10,975 nucleotides of DNA from contig JAEDLN010000058.1 of NCBI GenBank assembly GCA_016295275.1, positions 1 through 10,975 of the forward strand. Direction: 5' to 3'. Both the position numbers and the translations under genes were made by a program. Below are positions 1 to 6,513 of the stretch, piece by piece (position 1 is the stretch's first letter; each line of letters begins with the position of its first letter). The stretch is from Kiritimatiellia bacterium (GTDB taxonomy: Bacteria; Verrucomicrobiota; Kiritimatiellia; RFP12; UBA3636). The notes under the pieces are model-generated. The model ran no database searches. It was not told where the DNA came from and saw only the letters and a list, made by a program, of their open reading frames with translations.

Positions 1-138
1 ACATTATGGCGCATTTTGGCCCTGAATTAGTCGCATTTACTTTGTCAAGTAACCCTTTTTTTGTTTTGCCGGAAAAACCCTTCTTGAAGCGGAAATCCGC
101 ATGCAAAAGGATTGACAAACCATCGCCGAGATACCCGT
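1..138. other. Intergenic region left of the pseudopilin gene
   Basis: No convincing gene is seen here. The stretch lies downstream of the minus-strand pseudopilin stop. It has a small GCGG-AAAT-CCGC hairpin (89-100), which is not followed by a clear T-run on the minus strand, so I do not call it a terminator. A perfect TTGACA lies on the minus strand at 48-43, but no -10 box sits at 16-18 nt from it. A gene beyond the left edge could begin from here. Confidence 0.5.
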
Positions 139-1023
139 TTACGGCTCGTTCCCGTCTTCAATGGCAGCCGTTGCGCGAACCGTGAATGCTTGCCAGATAT
201 GGTTCTCTTCGGAACGCAGCTCGATTTCCCGCACAGGCCCCGCTCCGAAACGCGAGGAGCGAACCCGCAAGACGCGCCACCCGGGCAAAAGCCCCGTATC
301 AAACCGAAGCGTCCGTACCGCCGTTGCCGTCGTGTCCATCTTCTCGACAACGTCAACGCGTCCGGGATGATCGGGATCCGGTTGGTAGAGAGATACCGTT
401 ACCGTCCCCAGATCTTGCACACTCGCAGCTCCATTTTGGTCGAGCGCTTGGACCGTCACAACCAAGACCGTTTCCCGTTCGTGCTTCAACGAACATTCAA
501 CGACATCCCCTTTTTCATTCCGGCGGCGAATCGCTTCCACGGCACCATTCGCCCCCAATACCAACCGGCGCTGTTCCTCTGTAGCATCCGGACTGTCCGT
601 ATACGGCCGATTCCAACCATCGACCGGCTCCTCCCCGGCAATGTCCAGATACGGCCCTCGCCAACCAATGCCCACCCGAACGTCCGGATCTGCAGCCGGT
701 GCCACAATGCGGTAGGACGCATTGCTGGAAGGACACTCCCAAAGCTCCCGCAACGAGTACTCCCCGTCCGCATTCAAAGTAGCCCGCGGAAGTCGCCCCA
801 TATCGGCATAAAATCCTTCCAGTCCACGCTGCCCGACTCCCCCCAGAACCGCTTCCTCAATGGCTTTCATCCCTTCCCGGGAAGCCCGTTCTCGACGCGC
901 GTCAAGCGCCCCGCCGGCACGCGGAACCGCAATCGTCGCCAAAATGCCGAGAACGGCTAGTACAACGACTAACTCGAAAAGAGAAAAACCTGATCGCCGG
1001 ACAGAAGACGCAAAGGAATGCAT
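139..1023 (-). CDS. GspG-like pseudopilin / prepilin-type N-terminal cleavage protein
   Basis: This is a 294-residue protein with a class III (prepilin peptidase) signal: a short basic leader (residues 1-12), then the cleavage site G12/F13-S-L-F-E17 with the conserved Glu at mature position 5, then a hydrophobic helix (about 18-38). A GspG-like core follows: FYADMGRLP (71-79), WRGPYLD (121-127) and DGWNRPY (135-141), which correspond to the family's YxxDxGxYP, GPYL and DPWGNPY motifs. Such proteins are inserted in the inner membrane and join type II secretion or type IV pilus-like pseudopili. The tail from about 170 to 294 is extra compared with GspG (usually about 140-150 residues) and I do not recognise it. 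GAGG lies 7 nt before the ATG. It is 52 nt downstream of cytX with no evident terminator between. No other secretion gene is in view. The prepilin call is firm; the partner system is unknown. Confidence 0.85.
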   Translation of the reverse strand: MHSFASSVRRSGFSLFELVVVLAVLGILATIAVPRAGGALDARRERASREGMKAIEEAVLGGVGQRGLEGFYADMGRLPRATLNADGEYSLRELWECPSSNASYRIVAPAADPDVRVGIGWRGPYLDIAGEEPVDGWNRPYTDSPDATEEQRRLVLGANGAVEAIRRRNEKGDVVECSLKHERETVLVVTVQALDQNGAASVQDLGTVTVSLYQPDPDHPGRVDVVEKMDTTATAVRTLRFDTGLLPGWRVLRVRSSRFGAGPVREIELRSEENHIWQAFTVRATAAIEDGNEP

Positions 1024-1075
1024 TGGATAACCTCACTCGTATGAACGCCGATGCCTTCCCTCCGGTTCACTCCGG

Positions 1076-2338
1076 CTAACGGTTTTCGCCGGCACACGCA
1101 TTGCGGCAGAATGGCGACAAGGCAATCGCTACGATTGCCGCTGCGACCATCGCCGGAAGAGAAGCGCCGAATGGCGATGCGATCTTCGAGAAGACCGGTT
1201 CCAGTCCCGGGAAAAAGGCGACAAACGGAGAATAGGTCCCCGAACAGAGATGATAAACGGAAAATCCGACCGCCCACGCCAAAATCGAAACCATCGAGCC
1301 GACAGACGTGGCAGAACGGCGATGCAAGACAAAGTAGTCGACCAGCTGAACCGCCGCCATCGGCGCAAAAACCGAGGCAATGAGATACAAAAAGTTCAGA
1401 TAGCGGTCCATAACCCCATAAATCGCCAACGCTACGCCTGCCGCACAAACCGCCACGCCAAACCATTTCGCAGGCATGCGAGGCTCCAGACTCTTTGCAC
1501 TCTCGCCGGCCGAATACGCATCGAGGAAGGTCGTCGTTACCGTCGAAAATACCACAATGAGCAATCCAATGACGCCCGGCCCGGCCAACAGCATGATCTG
1601 CCCGATATCCGTCTTGCCTAGACAATACGCCGCCGAGAGTCCTATGCCATACATCCAGCAGGAGGTAATCGTATAAACAAGCGCCGATGCGAAAACCGCC
1701 GGAACCGGACGCTCCGCTTCCTTCGTATAGTCGGCAATCAGCGGCAACCACGAAAGCGGCATGGCAATCGAAAGTTCGACAATGTCCCAAAAGCCAAGCG
1801 GCGTCTCCGCTGCCTCCAACACCTCCGAACCGCCGTTTCCGCTTGCAACCCGGACAAACAATACGAGGCTCAACACGAACAAGAGCGCCATCGCTACCGT
1901 GTTCAACTTAACGGCATTTCCCAATCCAATGCGAATCCAAAGCGCAACCAATACGCCTAGGAAAACACACAATGCCCAAAGCGGAACCGTCGGCAGCAAC
2001 GCTTGCGCCGCACCCGCACCCGTCGCAATCATCACAGCCGTCCAGCCAATCAGCTGCAACACGTTCGCGCCCGCAAAGAACGAGGCCCCGATACGGCCGA
2101 ACGGTACCTTCACGCAGTCCATGCCGTTCATTCGCATTCCGGCACCGATCAGCCCTACGCCAAAGAGAAGAAGCCCTCCGGCAATATGCCCCAACAGCAT
2201 CGCCAACAGAACCGTGCCGAATCGACCGCCTGTTGCCGAAGACGCCAACTGCGTCCCTACTTCAATTTCCGCAATGGAGACTGCCGCTCCAAACCAAATG
2301 AGTCCGTTCGAAAAGACGGACGTACCGCTTGTTTTCAT
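1076..2338 (-). CDS. cytX: CytX-type hydroxymethylpyrimidine (thiamine precursor) permease, NCS1 family
   Basis: This 420-residue protein is almost entirely hydrophobic, with about twelve membrane segments as expected for the NCS1 nucleobase:cation symporter family. Its N-terminal signature SNGLIWFGAAVSIAEIE (10-26) is like that of CytX, the member predicted to import the thiamine pyrimidine precursor HMP. The length fits the family. The TPP riboswitch directly upstream strongly supports a thiamine role. I chose the ATG at 2338-2336 because the frame stays open to 2440 only through the riboswitch; the 34 extra residues there are aptamer sequence, not protein. AGGA at 2351-2348 lies 9 nt before this ATG. 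The reading is transport at the inner membrane, repressed when TPP is plentiful. Substrate identity is inferred from family and riboswitch; cytosine or another pyrimidine is the alternative. Confidence 0.9.
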   Translation of the reverse strand: MKTSGTSVFSNGLIWFGAAVSIAEIEVGTQLASSATGGRFGTVLLAMLLGHIAGGLLLFGVGLIGAGMRMNGMDCVKVPFGRIGASFFAGANVLQLIGWTAVMIATGAGAAQALLPTVPLWALCVFLGVLVALWIRIGLGNAVKLNTVAMALLFVLSLVLFVRVASGNGGSEVLEAAETPLGFWDIVELSIAMPLSWLPLIADYTKEAERPVPAVFASALVYTITSCWMYGIGLSAAYCLGKTDIGQIMLLAGPGVIGLLIVVFSTVTTTFLDAYSAGESAKSLEPRMPAKWFGVAVCAAGVALAIYGVMDRYLNFLYLIASVFAPMAAVQLVDYFVLHRRSATSVGSMVSILAWAVGFSVYHLCSGTYSPFVAFFPGLEPVFSKIASPFGASLPAMVAAAIVAIALSPFCRNACAGENR

Positions 2339-2340
2339 AT

Positions 2341-2435
2341 TCTCAATTCCTACGTCGGTTGATGACCTAACCAGGTTCAAAGGGTCGGAACCGCTCGGTT
2401 CCCTCTCATCCCACACCCGTGGGCTCCCCTTGAGA
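2341..2435 (-). promoter_or_regulatory. TPP (thi-box) riboswitch controlling cytX
   Basis: The minus strand carries the thi-box signatures in order: AGGGGAGCCC (2430-2421), a UGAGA core, then ACCCUUUGAACCUG (about 2384-2371) and CGUAGGAA (2354-2347). Stem P1 is UCUCAA (2435-2430) with UUGAGA (2346-2341), six perfect pairs. CCCAC/GUGGG forms P2 with a tetraloop, so the P3 region is minimal. An additional hairpin, GGAACC-GAGC-GGUUCC (2402-2387), sits between the UGAGA core and the ACCCUUUGAACC block. The only visible Shine-Dalgarno, AGGA (2351-2348), is inside the aptamer, and P1 ends two bases before the cytX ATG. Control is therefore most simply translational: TPP binding closes P1 and hides the ribosome site. 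No separate expression-platform hairpin is seen. Confidence 0.92.
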
Positions 2436-2443
2436 TGCAAGCG

Positions 2444-2472
2444 AGACTAGCAAAAAGCCATTTTCTTTGCAA
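2444..2472 (-). promoter_or_regulatory. Candidate promoter of the TPP riboswitch-cytX transcript
   Basis: On the minus strand TTGCAA (2472-2467) is followed after 17 nt by TAGTCT (2449-2444). These match the sigma-70 boxes 4/6 and 3/6. Transcription would begin near 2437, a base or two before P1 of the riboswitch, so the leader would be almost nothing but aptamer. A 7-bp inverted repeat, ATTTTCT (2460-2466) with AGAAAAT (2478-2484), brackets the -35 box and may be an operator or chance. Confidence 0.5.
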
Positions 2473-2533
2473 TCACGAGAAAATCGACTCCCGTAAATAC
2501 GCTTGGACACGCCCGCACGCAGAGCGTTTTGCA

Positions 2534-2557
2534 TGCCGCAGTTTTCTCTCCGCGGCA
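2534..2557 (-). other. Stem-loop between the LPG-synthase-type gene and the cytX promoter
   Basis: TGCCGC pairs with GCGGCA across a 12-nt loop, just past the stop codon of the upstream minus-strand gene. It could be a weak end-of-operon structure, but no T-run follows on the minus strand, so terminator function is doubtful. Confidence 0.25.
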
Positions 2558-2563
2558 CTCTCG

Positions 2564-3601
2564 CTAAACCCGCCGCAGAAACTGCCGGAACAAAAACAGC
2601 AGACCGCCACCCAACGCATAAAAAAGCGTCAGTGTTACATAACAAAGCGATAACGCCGCAGAGGTCGATGCCGCCGTGGCAAGGCCAACCGCCTCAAAAA
2701 AGAAAAGATAGCCCGTGTCGCGAAGCCCCATGCCATTCAAACTGAGCGGAACGGATTCCAAGAGACAGACAAACGGCACAAACACACAGTACGGGGCAAA
2801 GGATACCGGAATCCGCAAGGACGCCCCGACGACATAGACGGCGACAATGACGAAAAACTGAAAGACGATGGAAAGCAAAACCGCTTTCAAAAACACCGCC
2901 GGCGTCCGCGCATACGCATGAATCGATTCGAAAAAACGCGTCGCAAACCGCATCAAGGGCTCGCGCACCCGTTGTGGGAAAAAACGTAAAAACCAGAGCA
3001 ATAGCCGTTGCTGCAACAACAGAAACGCAGCCGTCAGAAAGCCGAAAAACAACACCGCCGGAACCAACAGCAACATGCGCTTCTCCGGCGGAATCAACGA
3101 ATAACCAAGCAGCGGAAACAAAAAACCCAAAAAGGACATCGCGACAAATCCTGCCAGCCGATCGGCAAAAACCGAGGCGACACTCCCGACCGGACGCCCG
3201 CTCCGGCGACCGATGTCCGCCATGCGATACACGTCGCCGCCAATGTTCGAGGGCAGGAAAAAGTTGAAAAAGGACGAAATCCAGTGGCTCCGGAACAAAA
3301 GCGATGTCGAAATCTCAACCCCGTCCGCTCGCAGAAAAAGCTTCCATCTCACGGAGGAAATCCACATATTGCCCACCGCAATGGCATAGAACAACGGCAG
3401 CAACTCCCACCGAAGCTCCTGCAACGAACTCCGAAAGGCCTGCAAATCCATCTTGCGGTACAGCAACCATAGCAGCAAAGCCGTAAAACCGAGCTTCAGT
3501 CCTAGTTTCAAAAACGCGAGAGCCCGATTCTTGCCGGCCGCAGAAGACGCCGGCGTCTTCTCTTCGTTCCGGTTTTCTTCACCGGGGCGCGTAGATGCCA
3601 T
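2564..3601 (-). CDS. Lysylphosphatidylglycerol synthase TM-region / YbhN-type integral membrane protein
   Basis: This 345-residue protein has a charged N-terminal cytoplasmic segment (1-26) and then roughly seven to eight hydrophobic segments from residue 27 on. It carries the hallmarks of the LPG_synthase_TM (YbhN, UPF0104) family: FFNFFLPSNIGGDVYR (111-126), matching the family's ilP-x-x-GG-x-x-R signature, and PLSLNGMGLRD (285-295), matching P-x-x-x-GG-G-R-E/D. It lacks the soluble aminoacyl-transfer domain of MprF, so it is a stand-alone membrane domain, a class linked to lipid or polyprenyl-linked substrate handling. It starts 22 nt after rmlA, which hints at envelope glycan or lipid work. 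No Shine-Dalgarno precedes the ATG, so coupling to rmlA is possible. The exact substrate cannot be told. Confidence 0.85.
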   Translation of the reverse strand: MASTRPGEENRNEEKTPASSAAGKNRALAFLKLGLKLGFTALLLWLLYRKMDLQAFRSSLQELRWELLPLFYAIAVGNMWISSVRWKLFLRADGVEISTSLLFRSHWISSFFNFFLPSNIGGDVYRMADIGRRSGRPVGSVASVFADRLAGFVAMSFLGFLFPLLGYSLIPPEKRMLLLVPAVLFFGFLTAAFLLLQQRLLLWFLRFFPQRVREPLMRFATRFFESIHAYARTPAVFLKAVLLSIVFQFFVIVAVYVVGASLRIPVSFAPYCVFVPFVCLLESVPLSLNGMGLRDTGYLFFFEAVGLATAASTSAALSLCYVTLTLFYALGGGLLFLFRQFLRRV

Positions 3602-3623
3602 AACAATAGCCGATCTGTTTCGA

Positions 3624-4505
3624 TTACGTATTTTTCTGCCCCTGCGCCAATGCCACGAGATAGCGTCCGTATTCGTTCTTGGACATCGAACGGCCCGCTT
3701 CCAACAAACGCTCTTTCGTAACCCATCCGTTCAAAAAGGCAATCTCCTCCAGACAGGCGATCTTGAGTCCTTGGCGGTTCTGGATCGTTTCCACAAAATT
3801 CGAGGCTTCCAACAACGAGCTGTATGTTCCGGTATCGAGCCATGCAAGTCCACGCCCCAAAAGATCGACCTTCAACTTCCCGGCTTCCATGTAAATCCGG
3901 AGCAAGTCCGTAATTTCCAACTCGCCTCGCTTGCCGGGCCGCACCCGACGCGCATATTCGACAACATTCGAATCAAAGAAATATAGCCCCGGAATGGCAT
4001 AGTCCGTTTTCGGATGCTCCGGCTTTTCTTCCATGCCGGTCACATTCCCATTTTCGTCGAACTCGACGACGCCATACCGCTCCGGATCGTTGACACGACA
4101 CCCGAAAATATGGGCGCCGTCATTGGCTGTCTTCATGGCCCGCCGGAGCGATTCCCGGAAACCGGCTCCAAAGAAGATGTTGTCGCCGAGAACCAATGTG
4201 CAGGCATCGCCGTCTATGAAGTCCGCCCCCAGCAAAAAGGCCTGCGTCAATCCCTCGGGACGCGGCTGCTCGCAGTACTCGAACCGTACGCCAAATTGCT
4301 CGCCCGTTCCCAGCAACCGCTTGAAATTCGGCAAGTCCGTCGGTGTGCTGATGATCAGGATGTCGCGGATTCCCGCCAACATCAGCACCGAAATCGGATA
4401 GTAAATCATCGGCTTGTCGTATACCGGAAGCAACTGCTTGCTCACCGAAAGGGTGATGGGGTACAGACGGGTTCCGGAACCTCCGGCTAAAACTATTCCT
4501 TTCAT
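3624..4505 (-). CDS. rmlA: Glucose-1-phosphate thymidylyltransferase
   Basis: This enzyme makes dTDP-glucose from dTTP and glucose-1-phosphate, the first step to dTDP-L-rhamnose and related surface sugars, in the cytoplasm. The 293-residue length is typical of RmlA. The nucleotide-binding loop LAGGSGTRLYP (6-16) is followed by SKQLLPVYDKPM (22-33). Also present are QPRPEGLTQAF (80-90), LGDNIFFG (106-113) with metal-binding D108, EKP (160-162), and WLDTGT (222-227) with the second metal Asp D224. All expected residues are intact. GGAG lies 10 nt before the ATG. It follows the FmdB-like gene by 54 nt and precedes the membrane protein by 22 nt. No rmlB, rmlC or rmlD is in the window, so those are encoded elsewhere or the product serves another dTDP-sugar. 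Identification is secure. Confidence 0.96.
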   Translation of the reverse strand: MKGIVLAGGSGTRLYPITLSVSKQLLPVYDKPMIYYPISVLMLAGIRDILIISTPTDLPNFKRLLGTGEQFGVRFEYCEQPRPEGLTQAFLLGADFIDGDACTLVLGDNIFFGAGFRESLRRAMKTANDGAHIFGCRVNDPERYGVVEFDENGNVTGMEEKPEHPKTDYAIPGLYFFDSNVVEYARRVRPGKRGELEITDLLRIYMEAGKLKVDLLGRGLAWLDTGTYSSLLEASNFVETIQNRQGLKIACLEEIAFLNGWVTKERLLEAGRSMSKNEYGRYLVALAQGQKNT

Positions 4506-4559
4506 TGGTCTTTATCTCCGTTTTCGAAGAACAGGCATCGTTGAATGTCGAACGCCTGA

Positions 4560-4811
4560 CTAATACTGGCGCTCGTACTCGCCACTGCCGATCCGCTTGA
4601 GTTTCGTAAATCCCGCAGCCTTCGCACGATCGTCCAGCGCGGCTTCGCTGCGCCCTAGATTCGGCACACTGATGACACGCTCCACCGGCGCGCCACACGA
4701 TGGACAAACCGTTACAGGCTCTGCCCGCAACGATTGCAAGACGTCAAACCCGGCACGACAGTGCGCACACCCTTTCGACGGGTCGCAAGCTTCATAGGTA
4801 TAAATCGGCAC
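4560..4811 (-). CDS. FmdB-family zinc-ribbon protein
   Basis: This is an 83-residue protein beginning MPIYTYE, like the MPxYxY start of FmdB/CxxC_CXXC_SSSS regulatory zinc ribbons. Two knuckles are visible: C15-A-H-C18 and C36-P-S-C39, with V-E-R-V-I-S following as usual. C9 and the stretch D-P-S-K-G before the first knuckle are a longer N-terminal turn than in the simplest members. The start codon is GTG (4811-4809); GGAG lies 10 nt upstream inside the last codons of the M16 gene, whose TGA ends at 4816, leaving only 4 nt between the genes and suggesting translational coupling. Family function is poorly known; a small metal-binding regulator is the usual description. Confidence 0.88.
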   Translation of the reverse strand: MPIYTYEACDPSKGCAHCRAGFDVLQSLRAEPVTVCPSCGAPVERVISVPNLGRSEAALDDRAKAAGFTKLKRIGSGEYERQY

Positions 4812-4815
4812 CGAT

Positions 4816-6099
4816 TCAAATCTCCAAGGCTTCCAAATGTTCTTCCCCTGTCTTTTTCTCCGTTTCCGGCAAAATCAACGAAAGCGACAGGTTTTCCTTT
4901 CGAAACAAATTCGAGGCAAATGCGTGCAACGATTCCGGCGTCACCTTGCGCAACCGCTCGATTACTTCGTCCGTCGATTCGACCCGCCCCAATAGACGAG
5001 TCCCCTTCAGAATCCGCCCCATCTGCGATCGGGAAGACTCTCCCCCGATGCGACTGGCGCCAATAACACGGGAAAGCTCCCGAGTCAACTCTTTCGCCGG
5101 AACCGGTTTCCGACAGAGCGACCGCAACTCTTTCGCACAGAGACGCATCGCCTTCAGGCTTCCTTCCGGATTGAGGGACGCCAAAATCTGGAACACCCCG
5201 CAATCCGATAGGGGCATCGGCATGCAATCCACCATGTACGACAGCCCGGAACGCTCCCGCAAACTCTGGAAAAGACGCGAGTACGACGATCCGCCTAAAA
5301 GCATCGCCAAGAGCATCTGCTCCGAGCGGTGTTCGTCAGAATAGGGAATCGAACGGAACGTCAAAATGGTCTGCACTTGCGTTGCGTCCCTCCGCTCACA
5401 GAAAAACCGCTGCATCGGCGGAGGATTGCGGACTCGCCGATACCCGGGAACCGGCCCCGGCGGCAACTGCTCCAAAAAGGGCCGAACCAGATCGACCAAT
5501 CGCTCATGCTCCAACTTTCCGGCCGCCGCGACAATGGCACTCCCCGCCGTATAATGCGATTGCCGGAAGGCATGCAGACGCTCCGCCGTCGCCTCCGACA
5601 AAACCTCGCGGGAGCCGAGAATCGGACGCCCTACCGCATTTCCAGGCCAGGCCCCTTGCATCGCTTGTTGCGATAAATAGTCGAAATCGTCGTCGTAAGA
5701 CATCCTCATTTCGGAAAAAACGACATTCCGCTCCAACTCCACATTCGACTGATCGAAAATCGGCCGCGAAACCATGTCGGTCAATATGTCCAACGCCAAC
5801 GGCAATCCGTCATACGGCACAACCGCAAAAAAACCTGTCTGCTCCAACCCCGTAGACGCATTCAAAGACCCGCCAATCGATTCAATCGGTTGCGAAATGG
5901 CCTTCGGTGTCGGATATCGCTCGGATCCTTTGAAGATGAGGTGCTCCAGAAAATGGCTGTATCCGCACTCCGAAAGTTTCTCGTGACGGGATCCACCCCC
6001 GAAGTCAATGCAAACCGATACGCTTTCAACCGTATCCATTTGCGAGGTAACTACGCGGCTGCCATTCGGTAAAGTTGTTTGCTGAATCTTGCCAATCAT
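4816..6099 (-). CDS. M16-family zinc metallopeptidase (PqqL / processing-peptidase type)
   Basis: This 427-residue protein has the inverted zinc site H49-F-L-E52-H53 and the distal ligand E130, exactly 76 residues after H53, the spacing typical of M16. GGSLNASTGLEQTGFF (76-91) matches the family's GG-x-x-NAxT block. The second, inactive-type M16 half follows with SGLSYMVDCMP. The length equals single-chain bacterial M16B members, which act as dimers; there is no evident signal peptide, so a cytoplasmic place is likely. I start at ATG 6099-6097 because the fold begins there; the frame stays open far upstream only through GC-rich repeat sequence. No Shine-Dalgarno is seen, which fits the near-leaderless promoter proposed next to it. 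It heads the minus-strand cluster with the FmdB-like gene, rmlA and the membrane protein. Confidence 0.93.
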   Translation of the reverse strand: MIGKIQQTTLPNGSRVVTSQMDTVESVSVCIDFGGGSRHEKLSECGYSHFLEHLIFKGSERYPTPKAISQPIESIGGSLNASTGLEQTGFFAVVPYDGLPLALDILTDMVSRPIFDQSNVELERNVVFSEMRMSYDDDFDYLSQQAMQGAWPGNAVGRPILGSREVLSEATAERLHAFRQSHYTAGSAIVAAAGKLEHERLVDLVRPFLEQLPPGPVPGYRRVRNPPPMQRFFCERRDATQVQTILTFRSIPYSDEHRSEQMLLAMLLGGSSYSRLFQSLRERSGLSYMVDCMPMPLSDCGVFQILASLNPEGSLKAMRLCAKELRSLCRKPVPAKELTRELSRVIGASRIGGESSRSQMGRILKGTRLLGRVESTDEVIERLRKVTPESLHAFASNLFRKENLSLSLILPETEKKTGEEHLEALEI

Positions 6100-6106
6100 G
6101 CTCGAA

Positions 6107-6136
6107 ATACTATCATCTTTTCCCGCTATTCGACAA
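6107..6136 (-). promoter_or_regulatory. Candidate promoter of the M16 gene cluster
   Basis: On the minus strand TTGTCG (6136-6131) and TAGTAT (6112-6107) match sigma-70 boxes 4/6 each, with an 18-nt spacer. The predicted start is near 6100, directly before the ATG at 6099, so the message would be leaderless or nearly so. The absence of a ribosome site agrees with this, but the box matches are modest. Confidence 0.35.
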
Positions 6137-6147
6137 CCATTGTCGAA
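6129..6147. promoter_or_regulatory. Perfect 8-bp dyad overlapping the M16 -35 box
   Basis: TTCGACAA-CCA-TTGTCGAA is a perfect inverted repeat with a 3-nt centre. Its left arm contains the complement of the candidate -35 hexamer. The position suggests a repressor operator. It is not a terminator, because no T-run follows the dyad on either strand. Confidence 0.4.
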
Positions 6148-6191
6148 AAAGTCCCCCGCCCGTATCGGCTCCCCGCCGCCCGCGCCGCCCT

Positions 6192-6261
6192 GTTGCGTGC
6201 GCACCGCTCGTGCCCCGTTGCCGCCCCCTCGTGCCCCGTTGCGTGCGCACCGCTCGTGCCC
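6192..6261. repeat. C-rich tandem repeat array
   Basis: A 24-bp unit beginning GTTGCGTGCGCACCGCTCGT occurs identically at 6192-6215 and 6238-6261 (46-bp period). Between them a partial unit repeats CTCGTGCCCCGTTG (6207-6220 and 6228-6241). A second short pair, CCCACCCCACTCGC, lies farther right at 6366-6379 and 6388-6401 (22-bp period). The array sits in the 414-bp divergent intergenic region and nothing indicates it is coding. GTGCGC followed closely by CGCTCGTGC also occurs at 10898-10916, beside the second structured repeat, so the array is probably part of the same larger repeat family. Confidence 0.75.
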
Positions 6262-6281
6262 TATTGTCATGCAGTCCCGTT

Positions 6282-6353
6282 GCGGTAAGGCGCGATGCTT
6301 GGCCGCCACCGCCCGTGGGGGCTCCCCACCCTCCCGGCTCGCGCCGCCGCGCC
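6282..6353. repeat. Structured interspersed repeat, copy 1
   Basis: The left module (6282-6307) matches 25 of 26 bases of 10923-10948, and the right module (6330-6353) is identical over 24 bases to 10952-10975. Outer arms GGCGCGA (6289-6295) and TCGCGCC (6339-6345) are perfectly complementary. Here the modules are separated by 22 nt ending in a perfect hairpin GTGGGG-GCT-CCCCAC (6315-6329). Copy 2 has only 3 nt between modules and a different inner hairpin. This is a REP-like intergenic element; orientation is the same in both copies. Confidence 0.8.
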
Positions 6354-6365
6354 ACATCGCCTGTG

Positions 6366-6405
6366 CCCACCCCACTCGCCCGCGCCGCCCACCCCACTCG
6401 CACCC
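6366..6405 (-). other. G-quadruplex motif (minus strand)
   Basis: The minus strand has six runs of three or four G separated by loops of 7, 1, 6, 5 and 1 nt, which satisfies the G3+N1-7 rule; the plus strand is correspondingly C-rich. It lies just upstream of the isomerase promoter. Formation in the cell is unproven. Confidence 0.55.
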
Positions 6406-6432
6406 GTCTACATGCGCACGCGCAAAAACAGA

Positions 6433-6461
6433 TTGTTGCATTCCGCAATTTGTGATATCCT
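6433..6461 (+). promoter_or_regulatory. Candidate promoter of the sugar isomerase gene
   Basis: TTGTTG (6433-6438) and TATCCT (6456-6461) lie 17 nt apart and match the sigma-70 boxes 3/6 and 4/6. The predicted start near 6468 gives a 5' leader of about 46 nt. A small dyad TTGC-ATTCC-GCAA (6436-6448) overlaps it. This is the first non-GC-rich stretch after the repeats. Confidence 0.4.
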
Positions 6462-6513
6462 TAGTCCGTTGTTTACCACTTTTGACGTACAACCTTTTTA
6501 CAAAAAGATCATT

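Noticed and set aside
43..48. Perfect TTGACA on the minus strand as a promoter
   Set aside because: No acceptable -10 hexamer is found at 16-18 nt; the nearest CATAAT (8-3) is 34 nt away.
89..100. GCGG-AAAT-CCGC hairpin as the pseudopilin terminator
   Set aside because: The stem is four pairs and no T-run follows on the minus strand.
112..960. 282-codon plus-strand open frame
   Set aside because: It is antisense to the pseudopilin gene, which has a clear prepilin motif and ribosome site; the plus-strand product is rich in R, P and N with no motif.
2339..2440. Upstream ATG giving cytX 34 extra residues
   Set aside because: The extension is encoded by the conserved TPP aptamer; a good AGGA-spaced ATG exists at 2338 and the protein family begins there.
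6192..6401. Tandem repeats considered as a CRISPR array
   Set aside because: Only two full units, unequal spacing, repeat-derived spacers and no cas genes.
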